Under the pieces are notes generated by a model. The model saw only the letters and a program-made list of their open reading frames with translations. It was not told the DNA's origin and searched no databases. A DNA stretch of 55,031 bases, taken from Bacteroidetes bacterium UBA2475. Its GTDB lineage: Bacteria > Bacteroidota > Bacteroidia > B-17B0 > Aurantibacillaceae. Positions 7,551-14,045 of this stretch are shown piece after piece (within the stretch, counting starts at the first letter, position 1; each line of letters opens with the position of its first letter). The stretch is taken from contig DDPF01000014.1 in assembly GCA_002342065.1 (NCBI GenBank), forward strand, positions 1 through 55,031, written 5' to 3'. The position numbers and the translations under genes were made by a program.

Positions 7551-8837
7551 ATGAGAAAATTATTAGCTATCATCTTGTTTTTATTTTGTTCACTGTTAAA
7601 AGCGCAAACTTCATACACAAGTTATTTTACAGGTGACACCACCAACGTTAATACAAATACCCAATACCGTTTATGTTTAATGGGTGGTGCTACCGAGGAT
7701 GATGAGGCCATGAAATGGTTCTTGAATGGTAGTGGCGGCGGAGATATAGTTGTAATAAGGGTTACAGGTTCAAACGGTTATAATAACTATTTATATTCAA
7801 CATTAGGTATACCGGTTAACTCGGTTGAAACATTGGTCATTCCAACCATCGCAGCGGCCAATCATCCTTATGTAAGAAGAAGGTTGCGCGAAGCAGAAGC
7901 CGTTTGGATAGCCGGTGGCAACCAATTTGACTATGTTAGTTATTGGAATAATACATCTGTTGATACCGCATTAAATTATTTGATCAATACAAAAAAAACA
8001 CCCATTGGCGGAACTAGTGCAGGTATGGCAATACAGGGACAAGCTTATTTTAGTGCTGCTGCTGGATCGGTAACATCGCCAGTTGCGTTATCAAACCCAT
8101 ACGGCAGTTTAGTTACAATTGGCAATAATGATTTTTTACATAATAAAATTTTAAAACGTGTAATTACCGATACACATTACGATAATCCCGATAGACGCGG
8201 AAGACAAAGTACTTTTTTAGCGAGGTTGTTCCAGGATAGCTCTACAGCTTTTTATGGTATTGCCTGCGATGAATATACAGCAGTTTGTATTGACAGTACG
8301 GGTATAGCAAAAGTTTACGGCGGTTTTCCAACTTACGATGACAACGCCTATTTTATTCAACCTAATTGCGTTTTACCAAACAGTCCTGAAACTTGTGCAG
8401 CAGCGCAATCGTTAACCTGGAACAGATCGGGCCAGGCGTTAAAAGTTTATGCTATAAAAGGTACATCGGTTGGCGCAGGAAGTTTTGATCTTAACAACTG
8501 GCAAAACCCTAACGCTAGTGGTGGTAGTTGGCAAAACTGGTTTGTAGTTAACGGAACATTTTCTGCAACAACAGGTGCAAGTGCAATATCGTGTATAACA
8601 ACCAATATAAAAAGTAATTCGGCAGATGAGATAAACCTCTACCCTAACCCAACCGAAAGTGTTTTAAACTTTGATAAGCTTGTTGAAGAAATTAAAGTAA
8701 AAGATATAACCGGAAAAACACAGGCAACATTTTTTAATGCAGAAAAAATAAATATTGAAAACTTAGCTCCCGGAATTTATTTTATTGAGTTAAGATCGGA
8801 AAATTACTTCTGCACAAAAAAGTTCGTGAAGGAGTAG
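7551..8837 (+). CDS. Cyanophycinase-like S51 peptidase with T9SS sorting domain
   Basis: A 428-residue secreted protein. A signal peptide (about 1-19, ending LLKAQ) precedes a peptidase S51 domain (about 40-340). The nucleophile is probably Ser156 in GGTSAGMA, and DTHYDNPDRRGRQ (His209) matches the conserved His/Arg block of cyanophycinases. A type A T9SS sorting domain follows (about 360-428; INLYPNPTESVLNF to KKFVKE). Cyanophycinases hydrolyse the Asp-Arg storage polymer at beta-linked residues; substrate here is inferred only from family. Export by T9SS suggests digestion of external polymer. TAAATTTG at 7539 lies too near the ATG to be its promoter. Confidence 0.88.
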   Translation: MRKLLAIILFLFCSLLKAQTSYTSYFTGDTTNVNTNTQYRLCLMGGATEDDEAMKWFLNGSGGGDIVVIRVTGSNGYNNYLYSTLGIPVNSVETLVIPTIAAANHPYVRRRLREAEAVWIAGGNQFDYVSYWNNTSVDTALNYLINTKKTPIGGTSAGMAIQGQAYFSAAAGSVTSPVALSNPYGSLVTIGNNDFLHNKILKRVITDTHYDNPDRRGRQSTFLARLFQDSSTAFYGIACDEYTAVCIDSTGIAKVYGGFPTYDDNAYFIQPNCVLPNSPETCAAAQSLTWNRSGQALKVYAIKGTSVGAGSFDLNNWQNPNASGGSWQNWFVVNGTFSATTGASAISCITTNIKSNSADEINLYPNPTESVLNFDKLVEEIKVKDITGKTQATFFNAEKINIENLAPGIYFIELRSENYFCTKKFVKE

Positions 8838-8856
8838 TTGCATAATAGTATATAAA

Positions 8857-9318
8857 ATGAGAAATAATTGGTCGATAGATGAATTGCAGGACATTTGGCA
8901 ATTAGCAAGCAAATTACATGATGGTCAAAAATATGGCGGACCAAACGATGGTGAGCAAGTAGAATACATAAACCATATTGGCAGCGTAACATTTGAAATT
9001 ATAAATGCAATAAATAACAGTAATGATATTAATGCCGAGCTTGCAATTAAATGTGCCATTTTGCACGATACACTAGAAGATACCGATTTCTCTTTCGAGA
9101 AAACGAAAGAATTATTTGGTAAACATGTTGCGGAGGGTGTTTTAGCATTGACAAAAAATCCGGAGCTTGAGAATAGTGATGAAAAAATGAAGGACAGTTT
9201 AAAAAGAATTAAACTACAACCAAAAGAAGTTTGGGCCGTGAAGCTGGCCGATAGGATCTGTAATTTGTATGAACCACCTTTTTATTGGAAGAACGAAAAA
9301 AAAATTAAAATATATTGA
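8857..9318 (+). CDS. SpoT/MESH1-like HD hydrolase, interrupted by a frameshift
   Basis: The 153 readable residues carry RelA/SpoT-type HD motifs: LHDGQKYGG (His21), YINHI (His40), ILHDTLEDTDF (His70-Asp71) and VKLADRICNL (Asp132). Family members hydrolyse (p)ppGpp or related nucleotides with a metal ion. The synthetase, TGS and ACT domains of full-length SpoT are absent, as in small MESH1-type hydrolases. The frame shifts at a run of nine A (9296-9304) and stops at 9318. Removing one A restores 37 further family-like residues to 9418, for a 186-residue protein. It starts 19 bp after the peptidase gene. Activity depends on whether the shift is real. Confidence 0.75.
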   Translation: MRNNWSIDELQDIWQLASKLHDGQKYGGPNDGEQVEYINHIGSVTFEIINAINNSNDINAELAIKCAILHDTLEDTDFSFEKTKELFGKHVAEGVLALTKNPELENSDEKMKDSLKRIKLQPKEVWAVKLADRICNLYEPPFYWKNEKKIKIY

Positions 9319-9418
9319 AGAAGCAAAACTAATTTTAGCTGAATTAAAGGATGGAAATAGTTATTTGGCAAAACGACTTGAAGATAAAATAAAAATGTAC
9401 CACAGGTTCCTGGATTGA
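9305..9418 (+). pseudogene. Out-of-frame 3' end of the SpoT-like HD gene
   Basis: In the +2 frame the sequence continues the HD protein as LKYIEEAKLILAELKDG and then LAKRLEDKIKMYHRFLD with a stop at 9416-9418. An IEEA segment followed by a basic amphipathic helix is the usual end of small HD hydrolases. The join is the A9 tract at 9296-9304, so this is either a sequencing error, a disabling mutation or a slippage site. Confidence 0.75.
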
Positions 9419-9436
9419 TCATTTTTTAAGAGAAGT

Positions 9437-9466
9437 TTTGCATAATCAAAATATATTTTAACTTTG
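9437..9466 (+). promoter_or_regulatory. Bacteroidota-type promoter
   Basis: TTTG at 9437-9440 and TAACTTTG at 9459-9466, separated by 18 nt, fit the -33/-7 consensus. Transcription should start near 9473, 16 nt before the ATG at 9489. Confidence 0.65.
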
Positions 9467-9488
9467 TTTTGCTGATCATTAAATTAAT

Positions 9489-9965
9489 ATGAGTACAACA
9501 AATACAATTCATGTTGCCAAAGGCAAAAGAGGTGATACCGGTTACGACACCGTAAGAAAAGAAGACAATGAAACGATCCAATCACGGTGGATAAACATTG
9601 GTGGAATAAAGTTACGCGGGGTGAATGATAAACTTTATTTTTCCAGTCATGGAGATTTTATAATTGCAGCGTACAATAGCAAAGACTTTACCGTACGTTC
9701 TTTTTGGAATGTAACCAAGAACGAAGGCAAATTAATTAGCCTTATCAATTTGATCTTCCATCCCTATTTATGGATAATTGCCATTATTGGCGCTTGTTTT
9801 TTACTTGGATTTAAAAAGGATATAAAAGCTGATGAGAAGTTTAAATTATATGCCTTTGGGGCATATGGTGGCGCTTTAGTGATTACTTTTATTTACAGTT
9901 TATTTGATTGGCGTAAAGATAAAATTGCCAGTAACAAAGTTGAGGAAGTAAAGAACAGCTTATAA
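9489..9965 (+). CDS. Unknown protein with two membrane helices
   Basis: A 158-residue protein with a hydrophilic, beta-rich N-terminal part (1-88; VAKGKRGDTGYDTV, WINIGGIKLRG) followed by two predicted transmembrane helices at about 90-108 (YLWIIAIIGACFLLGF) and 122-140 (FGAYGGALVITFIYSLF). It ends in a basic cytoplasmic-like tail. There is no signal peptide. I do not recognise the family. It has its own promoter at 9437-9466 and is followed by a terminator, so it is probably expressed alone. Confidence 0.6.
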   Translation: MSTTNTIHVAKGKRGDTGYDTVRKEDNETIQSRWINIGGIKLRGVNDKLYFSSHGDFIIAAYNSKDFTVRSFWNVTKNEGKLISLINLIFHPYLWIIAIIGACFLLGFKKDIKADEKFKLYAFGAYGGALVITFIYSLFDWRKDKIASNKVEEVKNSL

Positions 9966-10006
9966 ATTTACTATGGCAAAACATATTATTAAACACTTAC
10001 AAAACA

Positions 10007-10040
10007 AAAAACCCGTTTCGAGAAATTGAAACGGGTTTTT
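10007..10040. terminator. Rho-independent terminator
   Basis: A 13-bp perfect stem, AAAAACCCGTTTC (10007-10019) with GAAACGGGTTTTT (10028-10040), has an 8-nt loop. It ends the transcript of the 9489 gene. It lies only 33 bp before the next start codon, leaving very little room for an independent promoter. Confidence 0.85.
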
Positions 10041-10060
10041 AATTATCTTTAAAGATAATT
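10041..10060. promoter_or_regulatory. Perfect 20-bp palindrome upstream of 10073
   Basis: AATTATCTTTAAAGATAATT equals its own reverse complement. It starts immediately after the terminator and ends 12 bp before the next ATG. It contains TATCTTTA, one base off the TAnnTTTG box, so it could be promoter and operator at once. Confidence 0.45.
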
Positions 10061-10072
10061 AAACCAAACATC

Positions 10073-10414
10073 ATGAAAACAAAACAAATTTTAGTTATCG
10101 TTTCAACTACAATTGCAATCACTTTACTTCTAAGTTCTTTCAAAAAGGAAGAAATAAATAAAAAATTCTTAACTGTTAAGTCTGTCGAATCAGTCGATCC
10201 TTTGTTCACGTCACTCATATTAATTGTTGATGAGAATGGAAAAGCCAGTGATGTTGAATTAAAAAAATTTAAGATCCAAAATATGGAAGAAAACGTTATT
10301 ATACTAACAGATGTACTAAATAAAATTGGTAGTCGTGGTTATGATCTACATTCTACAACAAGTACTTTTGTGACTCACTATCATGTCAATACATACACCT
10401 TTATTAAAAAATGA
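10073..10414 (+). CDS. Unknown small exported or membrane-anchored protein
   Basis: A 113-residue protein with an N-terminal hydrophobic helix (about 6-23; ILVIVSTTIAITLLLSSF) that may be a signal peptide or anchor. The remaining 90 residues form a small mixed alpha/beta domain (VKSVESVDPLFTSLILIVDE; a late HYHVNTYTFIKK strand). No family is recognised. It lies between two strong terminators, so it is a single-gene unit whose promoter must sit in or beside the palindrome at 10041-10060, or it depends on read-through. Confidence 0.6.
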   Translation: MKTKQILVIVSTTIAITLLLSSFKKEEINKKFLTVKSVESVDPLFTSLILIVDENGKASDVELKKFKIQNMEENVIILTDVLNKIGSRGYDLHSTTSTFVTHYHVNTYTFIKK

Positions 10415-10443
10415 TCGTTTTAAAAAGGTGTTATCCAAAAACA

Positions 10444-10476
10444 AAAAACCCGTTTCGGATATCGAAACGGGTTTTT
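10444..10476. terminator. Bidirectional terminator at the end of the ribosomal protein cluster
   Basis: A 14-bp perfect stem, AAAAACCCGTTTCG (10444-10457) with CGAAACGGGTTTTT (10463-10476), has a 5-nt loop and A/T flanks on both sides. It separates the 10073 gene (+) from rplQ (-) and would end the alpha operon. Confidence 0.9.
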
Positions 10477-10495
10477 ATTTAGTACTATTTTGCTA

Positions 10496-10996
10496 TTAAG
10501 CTTCTGCAGTTTTTTCTGTATCGTCTTTTTTAGCTTTAGTTTCAGTTTTAGCGCCAGTTGTTTTTTTAGCACCTTTACTTCTACGTGTAGTTTTCTTAGC
10601 TGTACCTTCAGCAGATCCTTTACCGTTAGTGTAGATATCGTTAAAGTCTACTAACTCGATCATCGCCATTTCAGCAGCGTCACCCTGACGGTTACCGGTT
10701 TTGATGATACGTGTGTAACCACCGTTACGGTTTGCTACTTTAGTTGCAACTTCTTTGAATAATTCGCTTACAGTTTCTTTTCTTTTTAAGTAAGAAAAAG
10801 CAACACGACGGCTATGAGTAGTATCGTCTTTACTTTTTGTAATAAGCGGCTCAATATATACGCGTAAAGCTTTTGCTTTAGCAAGAGTAGTAAAAATACG
10901 CTTGTTATCAATTAACGCGCAAGCTAAGTTCATTAACAAAGCGTGGCGGTGAGCGGTTTTTCTACCTAAATTATTTATTTTATCTCCGTGTCTCAT
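10496..10996 (-). CDS. rplQ: 50S ribosomal protein L17
   Basis: A 166-residue bL17. The conserved N-terminal block MRHGDKINNLGRKTAHR and the TTLAKAKALRVYIEPLITK segment are present. The first 120 residues form the family domain on the 50S subunit near the exit tunnel. A Lys/Thr/Ala-rich tail of about 40 residues extends beyond the usual bacterial length, as often seen in Bacteroidota. It is the last gene of the cluster, 78 bp after rpoA; heptamer repeats fill that gap and a strong terminator follows. Confidence 0.97.
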   Translation of the reverse strand: MRHGDKINNLGRKTAHRHALLMNLACALIDNKRIFTTLAKAKALRVYIEPLITKSKDDTTHSRRVAFSYLKRKETVSELFKEVATKVANRNGGYTRIIKTGNRQGDAAEMAMIELVDFNDIYTNGKGSAEGTAKKTTRRSKGAKKTTGAKTETKAKKDDTEKTAEA

Positions 10997-11017
10997 TTTT
11001 TATTCTGATTCAAGATC

Positions 11018-11070
11018 CAAGACTCAAGACTCAAGACTAATTACTCTTAACTCTTAACTCTTAACTCTTA
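11018..11070. repeat. Two adjacent 7-bp tandem repeats between rpoA and rplQ
   Basis: CAAGACT is repeated three times (11018-11038) and ACTCTTA four times (11043-11070), separated by four bases. Together they occupy most of the 78-bp gap and would lie in the untranslated spacer of the alpha operon message. The period of seven suggests slippage-prone sequence. Confidence 0.85.
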
Positions 11071-11074
11071 GTTA

Positions 11075-12067
11075 TTAATCTTTATCTAATTTATATTTTA
11101 TCACATTCATTCCAAATTGTAAACCTTTAGTTTGAACAAGGTCTTCTAATTCGGTTAATGATTTTTTACCAAAGTTTCTGAATTTTAATAGATCGTTCTT
11201 GTTGAAAGAAACAAGTTCTCCTAAAGTTTCAACGTCAGCCGCTTTTAAGCAGTTTAGAGCACGAACTGAAAGGTCCATGTCTACTAACTTAGTTTTTAAT
11301 AATTGACGCATGTGAAGGCTTGTTTCATCAAATTCTTCTTCATTACGTTTTTCTTCAGCATCTAATGTAATTTTCTCATCAGAGAATAACATGAAATGGA
11401 ATATTAAAATTTTAGCTGCTTCTTTTAATGCATCTTTTGGATGAATAGAACCATCTGTAATGATATCTAATATCAAACGTTCGTAATCGGTTTTTTGCTC
11501 AACACGATAGTTCTCGATATTGTATTTTACATTTTTAATTGGCGTGTAAATAGAATCAATAAAAATTGTTCCGTTTGGTGCGCTGTTAGTTTTGTTCTCT
11601 TCTGCAGGAACGTAACCACGGCCACGCTCAACAGTTAATTCCATTTTTAAACGAACAGATGAATCGCAATTAAAAATTACAAGATCCGGGTTTAAGATTT
11701 GAAAACCATTAACGTATTTACCGATATCGCCAGCAGTAAATTTTTCGCTACCTGCAAAGTGTACAGTAATTTTTTCGTTATCGTGGTTATCTAATTGTTT
11801 TTTAAATCTAACTTGTTTAAGATTTAAAACTATTTCAGTTACGTCTTCAACAACACCTTTGATGGTTGAAAACTCATGATCTACACCTTCGATGCGTAAG
11901 CTGGTTACAGCATATCCTTCTAACGACGATAATAAAATACGACGTAAAGAGTTACCTATTGTAATACCAAAACCAGGCTCTAATGGTCTGAATTCAAATT
12001 GTCCTGAAGTCTCGGTTGAATTAATCATAATAACCTTGTCAGGTTTTACGAAATTTAATATTGCCAT
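11075..12067 (-). CDS. rpoA: RNA polymerase alpha subunit
   Basis: A 330-residue alpha subunit. The N-terminal assembly domain (about 1-230) includes EPGFGITIGNSLRRILLSS, the conserved dimerisation and beta-contacting motif. A linker leads to the C-terminal domain (about 255-325) with LDMDLSVRALNCLKAADV and FRNFGKKSLTELEDL, the helix-hairpin-helix that contacts DNA and activators. Length is normal. It lies 36 bp after rpsD and 78 bp before rplQ, the standard alpha operon order. Confidence 0.98.
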   Translation of the reverse strand: MAILNFVKPDKVIMINSTETSGQFEFRPLEPGFGITIGNSLRRILLSSLEGYAVTSLRIEGVDHEFSTIKGVVEDVTEIVLNLKQVRFKKQLDNHDNEKITVHFAGSEKFTAGDIGKYVNGFQILNPDLVIFNCDSSVRLKMELTVERGRGYVPAEENKTNSAPNGTIFIDSIYTPIKNVKYNIENYRVEQKTDYERLILDIITDGSIHPKDALKEAAKILIFHFMLFSDEKITLDAEEKRNEEEFDETSLHMRQLLKTKLVDMDLSVRALNCLKAADVETLGELVSFNKNDLLKFRNFGKKSLTELEDLVQTKGLQFGMNVIKYKLDKD

Positions 12068-12103
12068 ATTATATACTTATATAGGTTAAATTAATTTATT
12101 TTA

Positions 12104-12709
12104 TTATTTAGAGTACAACTCGACAATTAACTGTTCTTTAATGTTTTCAGGGATCTGAGAACGTTCAGGACGGTTAATGAATTTGCCGGTCATAGAGTTC
12201 TTATCGAAATCTAACCAAGGGAATTTGTTTACAGCACCCGAAAGAGCGATAGTAATTGCTTCCATAGATTGTGATTTTTCACGAACTCCGATAATGTCTC
12301 CCGGTTTTAAAGTGAATGAAGCGATGTTTACAACACCACCATTTACTGTAATATGAGCATGAGAAACTAACTGACGAGCTGCACGACGTGTTGGAGCAAT
12401 TCCTAAACGGTAAACAACGTTATCAAGTCGGCTTTCAACAAGTTGCAATAACACTTCACCGGTTACACCCGGCATACGCGAAGCTTTATCAAATGTTCTT
12501 GCAAATTGCTTTTCAAGGATACCGTAAGTATACTTAGCTTTTTGTTTTTCTAACAACTGAATAGCATATTCAGATTGTTTAGCACGTTTTTTTGTGTTAC
12601 CGTGCTGCCCCGGAGGGTAGTTCTTTTTTTCTAGCGCTTTATCAGGACCAAATATTGGTTCTCTGAATTTTCGCGCGATCTTTGATTTGGGACCTGTGTA
12701 CCTTGCCAT
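12104..12709 (-). CDS. rpsD: 30S ribosomal protein S4
   Basis: A 201-residue uS4. It starts MARYTGPKSKIARKFREP and lacks the Cys zinc cluster (C-minus form). The S4 RNA-binding domain (about 92-155) contains RLDNVVYRLGIAPTRRAARQ and HITVNGGVV. S4 nucleates 30S assembly and in other bacteria represses its own operon. Here a 106-bp leader with two hairpins precedes the gene inside the alpha operon, which suggests local autoregulation. Confidence 0.98.
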   Translation of the reverse strand: MARYTGPKSKIARKFREPIFGPDKALEKKNYPPGQHGNTKKRAKQSEYAIQLLEKQKAKYTYGILEKQFARTFDKASRMPGVTGEVLLQLVESRLDNVVYRLGIAPTRRAARQLVSHAHITVNGGVVNIASFTLKPGDIIGVREKSQSMEAITIALSGAVNKFPWLDFDKNSMTGKFINRPERSQIPENIKEQLIVELYSK

Positions 12710-12740
12710 TTTAAATAATTGTTTTCTTTTTTATTATTTA

Positions 12741-12791
12741 AGTTATAAGTCCTATAGACTTGTAACTCCAAATCTCATCGCCTTGATGAGA
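12741..12791 (-). promoter_or_regulatory. Two-hairpin leader upstream of rpsD
   Basis: Two stems lie in the 106-bp rpsK-rpsD spacer. The first is 11 bp with one mismatch (12741-12751 with 12757-12767). The second is a perfect 7 bp: TCTCATC (12773-12779) with GATGAGA (12785-12791). Neither is followed by a T run, so they are not simple terminators. S4-binding leaders are known upstream of rpsD or the alpha operon in other bacteria, which makes an autoregulatory role plausible. Confidence 0.5.
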
Positions 12792-12815
12792 CCGGCTGTT
12801 TGTTTATATTTTATT

Positions 12816-13226
12816 TTATACGCGACGACGTTTAGGAGGACGACAACCGTTGTGAGGGATCGGTGTGATATCCATGATCTCAGCAACTTCAATTCCTGTA
12901 GCTGCAATAGTTCTGATAGCACTTTCTCTTCCTGCACCCGGGCCTTTTACATACACTTTTACCTTACGTAAACCTGCATCAAATGCAACTTTACTGCAAT
13001 CTGCAGCTGCCATTTGTGCAGCGTACGGTGTGTTTTTCTTAGAGCCTCTGAATCCCATTTTACCAGCACTACTCCAAGAAATTACCTGGCCGTTGATGTT
13101 AGTTAATGAAATAATGATATTGTTAAATGTAGCATTGATATGAGCTTCGCCCGTAGCTTCTACTTTTACAGTACGCTTACGTGTTGTAGCTTTTACATTT
13201 CCTGCTGCTGTTGGTTGTTTTGCCAT
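12816..13226 (-). CDS. rpsK: 30S ribosomal protein S11
   Basis: A 136-residue uS11. A short basic N-terminal arm precedes the core, which has FNNIIISLTNINGQVISWSS, KMGFRGSKKNTPYAAQMAA and the C-terminal block PIPHNGCRPPKRRRV. It lies in the 30S platform near the mRNA exit site. Spacing is 29 bp after rpsM and 106 bp before rpsD, the latter gap holding the hairpin leader. Confidence 0.98.
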   Translation of the reverse strand: MAKQPTAAGNVKATTRKRTVKVEATGEAHINATFNNIIISLTNINGQVISWSSAGKMGFRGSKKNTPYAAQMAAADCSKVAFDAGLRKVKVYVKGPGAGRESAIRTIAATGIEVAEIMDITPIPHNGCRPPKRRRV

Positions 13227-13255
13227 TTTATTTAATACTTATACTTTATTAATTA

Positions 13256-13633
13256 TTATTTAACTGCCATTTTCTTGTTAGCAATTGTCTTACGTTTACC
13301 TTTACGGGTACGCGCGTTTGTTTTGGTACGTTGGCCACGAACAGGTAAACCGTTACGGTGACGCATACCACGAAGACAGTTGATATCAGTTAAACGTTTA
13401 ATGTTTAATTGCGTCTCAGATCTAAGAGCACCTTCAACTTTAAAAGCGTTGTTAATTAAATTACGAATAGCATTTTGCTCATCGTCATTCCAATCACTCA
13501 CTTTTTTATCGGAATCAATTCCGGCGTCGCTTAATATTTTTGCCGCTCTGCTGCGACCAATACCGTAAATATAGGTTAAACCTATTACGCCTCTTTTGTT
13601 TTTTGGTAAATCAATACCTGCTATACGTGCCAT
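13256..13633 (-). CDS. rpsM: 30S ribosomal protein S13
   Basis: A 125-residue uS13 of the 30S head. Seen are MARIAGIDLPKNKRGVIGLTYIYGIG, the CLRGMRHRNGLPVRGQRTKTNARTRKG block and a basic C-terminal tail that reaches the tRNA sites. It follows rpmJ by 42 bp, and a TAnnTTTG box in that gap suggests that an alpha operon promoter starts here. Confidence 0.98.
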   Translation of the reverse strand: MARIAGIDLPKNKRGVIGLTYIYGIGRSRAAKILSDAGIDSDKKVSDWNDDEQNAIRNLINNAFKVEGALRSETQLNIKRLTDINCLRGMRHRNGLPVRGQRTKTNARTRKGKRKTIANKKMAVK

Positions 13634-13663
13634 TTCTTTAAACTACTATTTTATAAAGGTTTG

Positions 13664-13671
13664 CAAAGATA
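13664..13671 (-). promoter_or_regulatory. Candidate alpha-operon promoter (-7 box) before rpsM
   Basis: On the minus strand this is TATCTTTG, matching TAnnTTTG, in the 42-bp rpmJ-rpsM gap. Transcription would begin near 13657, about 23 nt before the rpsM ATG. No good -33 element is visible. Confidence 0.4.
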
Positions 13672-13675
13672 AGAA

Positions 13676-13792
13676 TTACTTCTGTCTTTGTTTAAATTTT
13701 GGATTTTTTTTGTTTATTACGTACAATTTGCCTTTACGACGAACGATCTTGCATTCGTTGCTGCGTTTTTTTATGGATGCTCTAACTTTCAT
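13676..13792 (-). CDS. rpmJ: 50S ribosomal protein L36
   Basis: A 38-residue bL36 reading MKVRASIKKRSNECKIVRRK and ending NPKFKQRQK. Only one Cys remains of the usual CCCH zinc site, so this is the zinc-free form. The position between infA and rpsM is the standard one, 27 bp after infA. Size, basic composition and context make it secure. Confidence 0.97.
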   Translation of the reverse strand: MKVRASIKKRSNECKIVRRKGKLYVINKKNPKFKQRQK

Positions 13793-13819
13793 TTCTCTTA
13801 TTTTAAAATTCTAAACTTC

Positions 13820-14038
13820 TTATTTATATCTAAAAGTAATTCTTGCTTTTGATAAGTCGTAAGGACTCATTTCCAACTTCACTTTATCTCCCGGCAGAAT
13901 TTTGATGTAGTGCATTCTCATTTTTCCTGAGATGTGTGCTGTTACTACATGTCCATTCTCCAACTCCACCCTAAACATCGCATTGCTTAATGCTTCTACA
14001 ATAGTACCGTCAATTTCAATGTTTGCCTGTTTCGCCAT
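13820..14038 (-). CDS. infA: Translation initiation factor IF-1
   Basis: A 72-residue single OB-fold protein with the family hallmarks IEIDGTIVEALSNAMFRVEL, HISGKMRMHYIKILPGDKV and MSPYDLSKARITFRYK. IF-1 binds the 30S A site during initiation. It sits 7 bp after secY and 27 bp before rpmJ, the classical spc-to-alpha junction. Length and sequence are typical, with no extension. Confidence 0.98.
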   Translation of the reverse strand: MAKQANIEIDGTIVEALSNAMFRVELENGHVVTAHISGKMRMHYIKILPGDKVKLEMSPYDLSKARITFRYK

Positions 14039-14045
14039 ATTTTAA

